Shown here: one piece after another, positions 1-5,417 of the stretch | Layout: each line of letters opens with the position of its first letter | Position numbering within the stretch: position 1 is the first letter of the stretch | NCBI GenBank assembly: GCA_016928455.1 | Contig: JAFGKP010000093.1 | Span: 1 to 9,272, forward strand | Length of the DNA stretch: 9,272 nt | Source: Methanomicrobia archaeon | GTDB lineage: Archaea > Halobacteriota > Syntropharchaeia > Alkanophagales > Methanospirareceae | Reading direction: 5' to 3' | Notes under the pieces: generated by a model | Seen by the model: the letters and a program-made list of their open reading frames with translations, nothing else | The model's database searches: none | What the model was told of the DNA's origin: nothing | Position numbers and translations under genes: made by a program

Positions 1-1
1 A

Positions 2-232
2 GAGTGCTATCACTTCATCTTCCAGAAGGACGGTTCGGTCGTCTTATGTCCGGGATTGCACTCTAAACCGGACGTGAACCTAACTGGTGCCTACGACGAG
101 GTACTCCACCTGCTGCAGACGCGAGATAAAAAGCTGTTTGAGCTGGATCAGCGAATAGGAAAGATTACGATAACGACGCCCACGTTCAAGGGTCGCGAGG
201 CCGTCATCAAATTACGGGAGATGTTCCTCTAA
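2..232 (+). CDS. SCP2-like (sterol carrier protein 2 fold) protein, C-terminal fragment
   Basis: An open frame enters from the left edge and runs 76 codons to a TAA at 230-232; the N-terminus lies outside the window. The visible part has the order typical of the end of an SCP2 domain: a DGSVVLCPG strand, a PDVNLTGAYDEVLHLL stretch (strand then helix), a LDQRIGKITITTP strand pair and a final helix (EAVIKLREMFL). SCP2-fold proteins bind lipids or acyl-CoAs in a hydrophobic pocket and are usually cytosolic, about 100-110 residues long. The assignment rests on this pattern alone, because no catalytic residue exists to check. It converges on the repeat protein at 297-713, with a 64-base gap in which I see no clear terminator. 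The frame is solid; the family call is moderate. Confidence 0.55.
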   Translation, partial: ECYHFIFQKDGSVVLCPGLHSKPDVNLTGAYDEVLHLLQTRDKKLFELDQRIGKITITTPTFKGREAVIKLREMFL

Positions 233-296
233 CGAGCTGCGCCGGACGGCATCTGAATGAACTACCTTGCCAACGCCGCGAGTTCATAAATCACCG

Positions 297-713
297 TCAC
301 AGTACCTTTTTCTTCTTTTCAGACGCCTCTTCGAGCTTATCGAAGGCGCTCCGCATCATTTCCTCGCCTTCAGTTATCCGCTCAAAGGCGCGCCGCAGCA
401 ATTCGTTTCCCTCCTCGAGCGGCTTGATCCATGCTTCAAACGCCTCCTTTGTATCGCCAAACGGTTTAAGGAGTTCTTTGAAGACGCGTTCTGTATCTTC
501 CGATGGCGTTATCCAGTCCTTAAATCGTTTCTCTTCCTCGCCGATGGGCTTAATTCGCTCCTCAAATACCTTCTCCGCTTCTTTGAACGGTTTCAGCAGG
601 TCTTGAAACGCCTGCTTCATCGCCTCAAACGGCTGTCTGAGCTCCTTAAACGCCTTCTCCGCCTCCTCGAATTTGGCAACCAGGGCTTTAAATTCCATTT
701 CCTGCATACCCAT
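297..713 (-). CDS. Small protein built of tandem 14-residue amphipathic repeats
   Basis: A 138-residue protein of no family I recognise, strongly charged (Glu/Lys rich) and without signal peptide, membrane segment or cysteine. From residue 1 nearly to the end it is a 14-residue repeat: Pro at 28, 42, 56, 70, 84 and 98 and Phe at 8, 22, 36, 50, 64, 78 and 92, all exactly 14 apart, e.g. FEEAEKAFKELRQP and FKEAEKVFEERIKP. The last units (99-112, 113-126) keep the period but replace Pro with a charged residue and move Phe to 110 and 124. The tail is SEKKKKVL. Hydrophobic residues at unit positions 1, 8 and 12 suggest an amphipathic helix or coiled coil kinked by regular prolines. A GGGGGTGA ribosome binding site touches the first ATG (713) and lies 6 bases before the second (707), so translation may start at 707 (136 aa). 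A long + strand frame over the same bases (267-818) looks like its shadow. Confidence 0.8.
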   Translation of the reverse strand: MGMQEMEFKALVAKFEEAEKAFKELRQPFEAMKQAFQDLLKPFKEAEKVFEERIKPIGEEEKRFKDWITPSEDTERVFKELLKPFGDTKEAFEAWIKPLEEGNELLRRAFERITEGEEMMRSAFDKLEEASEKKKKVL

Positions 714-721
714 TCACCCCC
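714..721 (-). promoter_or_regulatory. Shine-Dalgarno site of the 14-residue-repeat protein
   Basis: Read on the minus strand this is GGGGGTGA, one base from GGAGGTGA, the full complement of the archaeal 16S 3' end. It abuts ATG 713 and sits 6 bases before the in-frame ATG at 707. Normal spacing favours 707. It also supports the minus frame over the overlapping plus frame. Confidence 0.6.
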
Positions 722-748
722 TCTACTCATATACAATGGGGTTGTTAT

Positions 749-760
749 CACTAATACTTT
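749..760 (-). promoter_or_regulatory. Possible TATA element for the repeat protein
   Basis: On the minus strand the stretch reads GAAAGTATTAGT, a purine-rich BRE-like start followed by a weak TATA-like core. A transcript starting about 26 bases downstream would have a leader of roughly 15-20 bases containing the GGGGGTGA site. The match to consensus is poor. Confidence 0.3.
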
Positions 761-863
761 CGATAGACGAGCTTCGGCTGCTCAATCACCGCAGCAACGC
801 TTTATCGATCACGCATGAGGACGAGCTCAAGCCTGCATGCAACCGTGAAACATTCACAGGTTA

Positions 864-875
864 GCTTATTTATTA
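864..875 (+). promoter_or_regulatory. Possible TATA element for the K+ channel gene
   Basis: CTTATTTATTAC is the only AT-rich TATA-like stretch in the otherwise mixed bases 719-975, between the divergent repeat-protein and channel genes. It would imply a leader of about 80 bases for the channel, long for an archaeon. The rest of the gap shows no convincing gene. Confidence 0.25.
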
Positions 876-975
876 CAGAAAGGAATGATCTCATGGAGGA
901 CCTGTGCTTGTGGGCTGGCGTGCCTCAGATCAAGCCTGATCCATGTCCACCCCAGAAAAGTAAGAACAACGTACC

Positions 976-1974
976 ATGTTCCAACTCCTACTACGGTTTC
1001 TTAGGACCATTTCGTGGCGCATTCGAGAGCGACGCACTCTGATTTATGCGGGCATCTATCTCGCCTCGTTATGGATCGTGGCCACGCTCCTGTTCCATCT
1101 CTGCGAGCAGGTTTCCTTATTCGATGCCTTTTACTGGAGTGTTACCACCACGACAACGGTAGGCTATGGCGATATCGTTGCGCAGACTGTGATCGGTAAA
1201 ATCGCTTCAATCGCCGTGATGCTCAGTGGTATTGGCATCTTAGGGTTGCTCCTGGCGAGCTTTACCGACATCCTGATCGAAAGAAGTTTAAAAAGGCGGC
1301 ATCTCATCAGATCTTTTATGGAAGATCATGTCGTCGTCTGCGGCTGGGATAACAAGCTTGAGATCGCGGTCAAGGAATTGCTGGCTGCGGGTATGGAAGT
1401 TGCCGTGGTCGCCGAGGCTGCTGATATCCCTCTGGTGCACGAGAAGCTCATCTTCATTAAGGGCGACCCGAGTGACGACGAGAATCTGAAGCGGGCGAAC
1501 GCAGAGAATGCGGCCTTCGCACTGATCTCTGGAAAGGATGAGACCGAGACGTTGCTCTCCGCTATTGCAGTGGAAAAACTCAAGACTACCATACATACTA
1601 CCTGCATTGTCTCTGACCCGAAGGTCGCGCAAGCGTTGAAGAAGACGGGCGTGGAGCAGACCTTATCGGCCGATGAATTCTTCGGGCTGATCCTCTCACG
1701 ATCTGTTTTCGTGCCTGAGATCTCGAGCTTTTTGAGCGATATGCTGGGCGGCGGGGGTATGGATCTGCATCAGGAGCGCATCCCTACGGCGTTCGAAGGG
1801 ATGACGTTTTTTGAGATTCTTACGCTGCTCAAAGAGCAGTATGACACCATTCCTGTAGGGTTTGTGCGGGATAGCAGGGTGACGCTTAATCCAGACAAAG
1901 GTGCTATTTTGCGGGCAGGCGATGAACTCATGTACATAGCTGAGAAGAAATTAAAACTCGGGTCGCCGCTATAG
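976..1974 (+). CDS. MthK-type potassium channel with RCK (TrkA-N/TrkA-C) domains
   Basis: A 332-residue K+ channel of the two-TM-plus-RCK type, close to the 336 residues of Methanothermobacter MthK. TM1 is at about 22-43 and the pore helix at 49-60. The selectivity filter is TVGYGD (61-66). TM2 is at about 72-100, with hinge-type glycines at 85, 87 and 90. An RCK_N Rossmann domain begins at HVVVCGWDNK (118-127), the CGW form seen in MthK instead of GxGxxG, and an RCK_C domain spans about 265-325. It sits in the cytoplasmic membrane and passes K+ under control of a ligand on the RCK gating ring. The in-frame TAA at 961 makes ATG 976 the first possible start; no SD is evident. Met115 (1318) lies at the linker/RCK boundary, as does the internal start that gives free RCK domains in MthK, but I see no ribosome site there. 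By my alignment the MthK Ca2+ ligands are not conserved. It converges on the DUF35 gene. Confidence 0.93.
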   Translation: MFQLLLRFLRTISWRIRERRTLIYAGIYLASLWIVATLLFHLCEQVSLFDAFYWSVTTTTTVGYGDIVAQTVIGKIASIAVMLSGIGILGLLLASFTDILIERSLKRRHLIRSFMEDHVVVCGWDNKLEIAVKELLAAGMEVAVVAEAADIPLVHEKLIFIKGDPSDDENLKRANAENAAFALISGKDETETLLSAIAVEKLKTTIHTTCIVSDPKVAQALKKTGVEQTLSADEFFGLILSRSVFVPEISSFLSDMLGGGGMDLHQERIPTAFEGMTFFEILTLLKEQYDTIPVGFVRDSRVTLNPDKGAILRAGDELMYIAEKKLKLGSPL

Positions 1975-2051
1975 TATAGAGTGACTGTGCCGGGTACGTG
2001 AAATTTGGGAGAGCGTTACTTCGCTTTACGAATCGTACTTCCGCCGATCAA

Positions 2052-2444
2052 TCAAGCGGGCACGAACTTCGTCCCGTAATAAATGATGCCGCGATCACCC
2101 TCCTCACCCAGTTTCCTGAATACCGCGCGCACACGCATGCCGATATGGATCGTTTGAGGATCACAGATGATCTCCGAGAGCATGCGCGTGCCCTCGTCGA
2201 GCTGGATGATCGCGAGGGTGTAAGGTGTTTGCCGGTTCTGGTTTCGTGGCGCTTGATATACCGTAGAGAAGGTCACGATCTCACCCGTGCCTTTGAATTT
2301 ATACGGCTCAATGCTCCCCTTGCGCCGGCACTGCGGGCAGACCGTTCGTGGCGGGAAGTAGTAACTTCCACAGTTCGTGCAGTGCGTGCCTTCTAAGTTG
2401 TAACGCGATTCTTGCCATCGCCAGAATTTTGCCGTGGCTGCCAT
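2052..2444 (-). CDS. DUF35 (ChsH2-like) zinc-ribbon/OB-fold protein
   Basis: A 130-residue protein of the archaeal DUF35 family. An N-terminal helix carries the usual RYNLEG, then a rubredoxin-like zinc ribbon follows (C22-x2-C25 ... C36-x2-C39, with YFPPRTVCPQC between). The OB fold (about 50-130) includes GEIVTFSTVY, IIQLDEG and the terminal YYGTKF. Relatives bridge acetoacetyl-CoA thiolase and HMG-CoA synthase in archaeal mevalonate synthesis, or otherwise bind acyl-CoA. The frame can extend to an ATG at 2519 (155 aa), but those 25 residues look unlike the family and have no SD, so I chose the ATG at 2444, whose own site (GGGGGC, about 9 bases upstream) is weak. It lies behind the Nei-like gene on the same strand with no TATA between, so co-transcription is likely. 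Neither usual partner, thiolase nor HMG-CoA synthase, is in the window. Confidence 0.88.
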   Translation of the reverse strand: MAATAKFWRWQESRYNLEGTHCTNCGSYYFPPRTVCPQCRRKGSIEPYKFKGTGEIVTFSTVYQAPRNQNRQTPYTLAIIQLDEGTRMLSEIICDPQTIHIGMRVRAVFRKLGEEGDRGIIYYGTKFVPA

Positions 2445-2582
2445 ACGTTCGAGCCCCCATTGCCCATTATGTTCGTTCGCATATAAAAACAGATGCCCAC
2501 TCCCCTTCTTCGTGCTCATAACGAGCGGTGACGACCCGTAAGCAGGGAAGTAGTAGTGCCGTTCGTAGTAAGTTGCTGACGC

Positions 2583-3323
2583 TCACTCGGTATACAGCAC
2601 CTGGCAGGACGCGCAGAAGAAGCTTATCCGTGCGCTCTCGCCCGTGCGCTTTAGCACCACCGTTTCATGACAAATGGGGCAATACTTCTTCCGATAGATG
2701 GTGAGAAACGGCTGCAGCGGCTCCTCGTTCCGCCGCACGGTATGAAAGAGCTGCGAAAACGCCCGTGCTTTGAAGGTAAGATCAATCAGATTCTCGTGCG
2801 GGATACATCCGACTACGCTCAGCGGATGGAGCTTTGCCATAAAGAGCGCTTCGTTCTTGATGATGTTGCCCACGCCTGCAAAGATCTCCTGATTGAGGAG
2901 TACATCGCAGATATAAGCGTCCTTCAGCTCGGCGAGACGCTCGATCACCTTACTGGCATTCCAGTTGCCGGAGACGATATCAAGCTCTTCATCGAACTCC
3001 GCGTCGATCTGATCGGTAGGAACGATGCGCACGGAGCAGTTGTAGAAATTAAGCTGCTCATCCTCGAATACAAGCCCAAGCCGCGGCTCCATACCCTCAC
3101 GCGCCTCATTGATCCGATAGCTGCCGTACATGAGGAAGTGTATCTTGAGCGCAGCGTCGGGGAACTGAATAAAGAGATTCTTGCCCCGCGGATAGATGTC
3201 CTTAATTGTTGCGCCGACGAGACTATCCTTCTCGATCTTGGCGTTACCTGAGACCGCCGTTACCTTCTTGTCCGTAAACTCTTCCAACTTTTCAGCAACC
3301 GCCCATATCGAAGGTCCTTCCAT
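2583..3323 (-). CDS. Fpg/Nei-family DNA glycosylase-like protein without N-terminal proline
   Basis: A 246-residue Fpg/Nei-type protein, a family that removes oxidised bases and nicks DNA. The N-terminal domain (1 to about 115) has RGKNLFI with K48 at the beta-hairpin lysine position and HFLMYG (62-67). The helix-two-turn-helix (about 136-165) carries FAGVGNIIKNEALF. The C-terminal zinc finger is C215-x2-C218 ... C237-x2-C240 with Arg232 in the DNA-binding hairpin. Typical members begin MPEGPE or MPELPE and use Pro2 as the nucleophile; this one begins MEGPSIWAVA. The start is well fixed: GAGGAG lies 6 bases before ATG 3323, a TATA box about 50 bases before, and the codons just upstream include no start codon followed by proline. 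From memory, a MEGPS-type branch exists in some bacteria, so this is probably a lineage trait and not damage. Activity may be altered, use another N-terminal group, or be only lesion binding. Confidence 0.88.
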   Translation of the reverse strand: MEGPSIWAVAEKLEEFTDKKVTAVSGNAKIEKDSLVGATIKDIYPRGKNLFIQFPDAALKIHFLMYGSYRINEAREGMEPRLGLVFEDEQLNFYNCSVRIVPTDQIDAEFDEELDIVSGNWNASKVIERLAELKDAYICDVLLNQEIFAGVGNIIKNEALFMAKLHPLSVVGCIPHENLIDLTFKARAFSQLFHTVRRNEEPLQPFLTIYRKKYCPICHETVVLKRTGESARISFFCASCQVLYTE

Positions 3324-3329
3324 GTGCTG

Positions 3330-3335
3330 CTCCTC
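3330..3335 (-). promoter_or_regulatory. Shine-Dalgarno site fixing the Nei-like start
   Basis: GAGGAG on the minus strand, 6 bases before ATG 3323. It supports MEGPS as the true N-terminus, which matters because the catalytic proline is missing there. Confidence 0.65.
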
Positions 3336-3368
3336 GTTTGCTCGTACTCCAATAAACGTTCTGCCGTG

Positions 3369-3385
3369 TTATTTAAGGCTCTTCT
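3369..3385 (-). promoter_or_regulatory. BRE/TATA promoter of the Nei-like gene
   Basis: Minus-strand GAAGAGCC followed by TTAAATAA fits an archaeal BRE plus TATA box. It is centred about 50 bases before ATG 3323. Initiation about 26 bases downstream would give a leader of about 24 bases holding the GAGGAG site. It probably drives nei-like plus DUF35. Confidence 0.6.
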
Positions 3386-3389
3386 CCAC

Positions 3390-3706
3390 GTTTAGGAATG
3401 AATAGTGTTGATAAAACTCCAGTTATAGACGGTATTTGACGGAAAAAGGTCTCTTAATGGCCTCTTTTCCCTGTCCAAAAGATGGTTGATTTTCGCAATT
3501 TCAGCATCATGATCTTCACGGGTTTAGCATGTGAGAACTTGACCTTGGACGTACGCACCACCCGCGAATATCCTATCTATCGGAGGCGATGAACTCAATC
3601 CAAAGTGGCGGATTCTCACAAAATCAAAGGTCCTGAGTTGGGATGAAACAACCTCTGAACATGGATTTCACGACGAGAAAACGGCAAGCGTACGTTTCTT
3701 CACTTA
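3390..3706. other. Intergenic stretch with no gene found
   Basis: Between the nei promoter and the end of the uvsE-side frame I see no credible gene. A good ribosome-site-like CGGAGGCG precedes an ATG at 3590, but that frame stops after 15 codons. A longer plus frame without methionine continues antisense through uvsE and is treated as a shadow. No RNA structure stands out. Confidence 0.4.
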
Positions 3707-3862
3707 TCAATCCCATCCTAAATCAGGAGAAGTGCCAATTTCAATTTCATACGCAGCACACAAAAACTTAGCGGCCTCGATTTTGCGTTCGATCCCTTTG
3801 CGCTGTAGCTCGAGAGCGGATTGGGTGACGAACCGAAAGCGCTCAGATTCGTCCGATAGCTT
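3707..3862 (-). pseudogene. Start-less open frame behind uvsE, possible remnant or frameshifted extension
   Basis: On the minus strand, in the +1 frame relative to uvsE and overlapping its last codons, 51 codons are open with no ATG, GTG or usable early TTG. The translation looks protein-like: LSDESERFRFVTQSALELQ, then RKGIERKIEAAKFLCAAYEI, ending GTSPDLGWD. It could be the remains of a neighbouring gene, a C-terminal extension of UvsE separated by a single indel, or chance. UvsE already has its full catalytic core, so an extension is not needed. I do not recognise the family. Confidence 0.25.
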
Positions 3863-4733
3863 TCAGCATCGCGACCGCTTGCAATGCGCTTGCTTCCTTG
3901 TCCTTAATCTCGAGCATGAGATCGAACTCGAGCCCTTCTGTCGCTTCGATGAACCGCTGGAAGTGACCCAAATCGATCGTTCCGGCGTGCTTGCCCCTGC
4001 GCGGGCTGCCGGGCTCCTGTGAGCTGTAATCCACCATCGGCACACCATCCTGGTGCTTCCACGTTCCGGTAATCAGGCTTACTGCTTCCCGGAGCGACTG
4101 TCCGGAGCTGTTGACCTCATGGTGGTAGATGTCGAATAATACCGGAATACCAGTTACTTCATGTATTCGAAGACAATCGTTAAGCGTGTAAAGTCGATCA
4201 TCATTCTCGATCACCAGTCGTCTTCTGATGGTATCCTCGAGTTCGCCGTAGCGCGTGACGAATCGCTGTATGCTCGTTTGCTTATCGCCGTACACGCCGC
4301 TGACGTGGAGCTGTATCTTTGCTGTCCTGTCCAGCCCCAGGAGATCCAGTACGGCTGCATGGTAGTGCAGTTCCTGGACGCTGCGCTCGAAAACCGCTGG
4401 GTCGATCGAATTGATGAGCGTGAACTGATCGGGGTGCAGGGAGATCCTGATGTCCTTTGCCTTGATGAACCGCCCGATTGCACGGAACTGAGGCGTGAAA
4501 TAGCCCTGCCAGTCGAATTGATTGATAGGGTGGGAGGCGAAGGGCACGAGGTCTGACGTAATCCGGAAGAACAGGAGGATGTGCTCGACGTTGAACGCGA
4601 GTATCTTCTGGAGACAGTCGAGATTGTTCTTCACCGCGTTGATCAATCGCTCCTCTGAATACGATCGGAGCCTGAATGTTCGCGCGGCTTTGCAGCCGAT
4701 GGTCCAGTTGAGGCACGGGTAGCCGATTCTCAT
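3843..4733 (-). CDS. uvsE: UV damage endonuclease UvsE (UVDE)
   Basis: A 296-residue TIM-barrel endonuclease that nicks DNA 5' of UV photoproducts (cyclobutane dimers, 6-4 products) and some abasic or oxidised sites, starting light-independent excision repair. The hallmarks occur in order: MRIGYPCLN at the N-terminus, FFRITSDLVPFASHP (55-69), ISLHPDQF (97-104), LHVSGVYGDK (142-151), LVIENDDR (173-180), FDIYHH (200-205), MVDYSSQEPGSPRRGKHAG (233-251) and LMLEIKDKE (272-280). Likely metal ligands by family comparison are H68, H100, H143, E176, D201, H204, H227, H249 and E275, all present, so the enzyme looks intact. The start is fixed by the family's N-terminal MRIGYP. No strong SD is seen (AGAAGA directly upstream). 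An inverted repeat lies just before the start. It is transcribed away from the hairpin-RNA region. Confidence 0.96.
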   Translation of the reverse strand: MRIGYPCLNWTIGCKAARTFRLRSYSEERLINAVKNNLDCLQKILAFNVEHILLFFRITSDLVPFASHPINQFDWQGYFTPQFRAIGRFIKAKDIRISLHPDQFTLINSIDPAVFERSVQELHYHAAVLDLLGLDRTAKIQLHVSGVYGDKQTSIQRFVTRYGELEDTIRRRLVIENDDRLYTLNDCLRIHEVTGIPVLFDIYHHEVNSSGQSLREAVSLITGTWKHQDGVPMVDYSSQEPGSPRRGKHAGTIDLGHFQRFIEATEGLEFDLMLEIKDKEASALQAVAMLKAIGRI

Positions 4734-4737
4734 TCTT

Positions 4738-4753
4738 CTAAATTCTTATTTAG
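4738..4753. repeat. Inverted repeat immediately upstream of uvsE
   Basis: CTAAAT-N4-ATTTAG, a perfect 6-base inverted repeat ending 5 bases from the uvsE start. Its CTAAATAAG half resembles a TATA box on the minus strand, but it lies too close (about 16 bases) to serve the annotated start. It could be an operator or simply AT-rich leader. Confidence 0.3.
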
Positions 4754-4861
4754 TATCGCAAGCGCGCCGCACAGCGGTCGGGAACGTCAATGGGTGGGCA
4801 GAGGATATGGACGTGGAGAAAACGTGAGGGGTAGTAAAAAAAACGTCACAGAATCGAGTTT

Positions 4862-4876
4862 AAAAACTTTTTATGC
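4862..4876 (+). promoter_or_regulatory. TATA-like promoter element of hairpin RNA copy A
   Basis: AAAAACTTTTTATGC. The 10-base core CTTTTTATGC recurs exactly upstream of copy B, and the distance from core to stem base is nearly the same (33 versus 32 bases). Initiation about 26 bases downstream would place the RNA start at the foot of the stem. Conservation in both sequence and spacing is the main support. Confidence 0.5.
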
Positions 4877-4895
4877 TCGTGCAGTAGTATGATAA

Positions 4896-4978
4896 ATTAC
4901 CGGGAGGAAAGGGAGGGGTCGAATTTTTTCACCTCCGAACACAACGCGACTTATCCCCCTTCTTTTTCTCTCGGAATA
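4896..4978 (+). ncRNA. Candidate hairpin small RNA, copy A
   Basis: A purine arm at 4900-4918 (CCGGGAGGAAAGGGAGGGG) pairs without interruption with a pyrimidine arm at 4956-4974, 19 pairs in all. Four pairs are G-U, possible only if the plus strand is the RNA; the opposite transcript would have A-C mismatches. The 37-base loop (4919-4955) contains CGAATTTTTTCACCTCC at 4920-4936, shared with copy B. UCACCUCC in it equals the usual archaeal 16S anti-SD end. A conserved TATA-like element lies upstream. The 3' end is unclear; a weak AAAAAG/CTTTTT hairpin at 4999-5017 could end transcription. The RNA ends given are estimates. The open frame across it (4889-5098) does not look like a protein. The function is not recognised; a trans-acting RNA pairing with ribosome binding sites is one inference. 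Confidence 0.55.
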
Positions 4979-5053
4979 CTCATGCTCTTACGGATCATAA
5001 AAAGCTTTCGACTTTTTGCGGAATTTTCACCAGCCTCACTCGCCGTTTCGATG

Positions 5054-5073
5054 GCTCGCTCGCTCGCTCGCTC
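5054..5073. repeat. Tetranucleotide repeat (GCTC)x5
   Basis: Five perfect tandem GCTC units followed by an imperfect GTTC, in the spacer between the two hairpin-RNA copies. Downstream GC-rich arms can pair: GGCAG 5100-5104 with CTGCC 5114-5118, CAGC 5089-5092 with GCTG 5121-5124, and AGCGAG 5125-5130 with the CTCGCT phases of the repeat. Length variation between strains would be expected. Confidence 0.75.
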
Positions 5074-5181
5074 GTTCATTCTCATCATCAGCGCGTAGCG
5101 GCAGGCCACGCGACTGCCCGGCTGAGCGAGTATGCGAACGGGTTTCCCGCACAGAAATGGGGTGTTGAGAATCTTCTTCCG

Positions 5182-5196
5182 AAAAGCTTTTTATGC
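5182..5196 (+). promoter_or_regulatory. TATA-like promoter element of hairpin RNA copy B
   Basis: AAAAGCTTTTTATGC, matching the copy A element in 13 of 15 positions with an identical CTTTTTATGC core. The core begins 32 bases before the first paired base of the stem (G5219), consistent with transcription starting at the stem foot. Confidence 0.5.
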
Positions 5197-5215
5197 TTCA
5201 CGTACAATCAAGTAT

Positions 5216-5296
5216 CTAGTGGGAGAAAAGGGGAGGGAGCGAATTTTTCACCTCCCAACCGACGAATTTTAGCCCTCTCTTTTTCTCCCTCGTTAT
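5216..5296 (+). ncRNA. Candidate hairpin small RNA, copy B
   Basis: The second copy of the element. Purine arm 5221-5237 (GGGAGAAAAGGGGAGGG) pairs fully with pyrimidine arm 5273-5289: 17 consecutive pairs including two G-U, plus G5219-C5291 beyond a U-U mismatch. The 35-base loop carries CGAATTTTTCACCTCC at 5240-5255. Compared with copy A from the loop end, pair 4 is A-U here and G-C there, and pair 5 is G-C here and A-U there. Pairs 12 and 16 also differ without losing pairing. This is the pattern expected of a selected RNA stem, although a one-base slip in the purine runs could mimic the adjacent double change. mutY starts about 120 bases downstream behind its own TATA-like site, so this is more likely a separate RNA than a mutY leader, but a leader role is not excluded. 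Confidence 0.55.
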
Positions 5297-5360
5297 TCTT
5301 ATAGTCGCCCTGTCTGTGGTCGGATGCCGGCTTCGGCGCCGTTGCATGCTGCGGGTGGCA

Positions 5361-5375
5361 TATCATTTAATAAGG
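5361..5375 (+). promoter_or_regulatory. Possible TATA element of the MutY-like gene
   Basis: ATTTAATAAG within this stretch is a reasonable archaeal TATA box, centred about 49 bases before ATG 5418. It implies a leader of about 20-25 bases. No clear SD is seen in that leader. Confidence 0.4.
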
Positions 5376-5417
5376 TTCCGGCGATAACAACGAAGGCGGG
5401 GTAACTGCAAGACAGTC

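Noticed and set aside
267..818. Long plus-strand frame (183 codons) over the repeat-protein gene
   Set aside because: It is rich in Leu/Phe/Arg in the way expected of the antisense of a Glu/Lys/Phe repeat. The minus frame has a strong ribosome site and a protein-level 14-residue repeat.
815..1042. 75-codon plus frame overlapping the channel start
   Set aside because: It overlaps the channel coding sequence in another frame and shows no domain or conserved pattern.
2445..2519. 25-residue N-terminal extension of the DUF35 protein
   Set aside because: It is unlike the family, which starts about 10-15 residues before the RYNL motif, and has no ribosome site; kept only as an alternative.
3732..4022. 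Plus-strand frame at the uvsE 3' end, open further upstream to about 3546
   Set aside because: It has no methionine upstream of 3732 and continues antisense through conserved uvsE codons, so it is a shadow; the upstream part has no start or family signal.
4889..5098. 69-codon plus frame across hairpin RNA copy A
   Set aside because: It runs through both stem arms and the GCTC repeat, has mixed composition and no ribosome site, and copy B has no equivalent frame.
4915..5255. Perfect GGAGGTGA sites on the minus strand inside both RNA copies
   Set aside because: Neither is followed by a start codon and an open frame of useful length, so they are better read as the complement of the CACCUCC loop motif.
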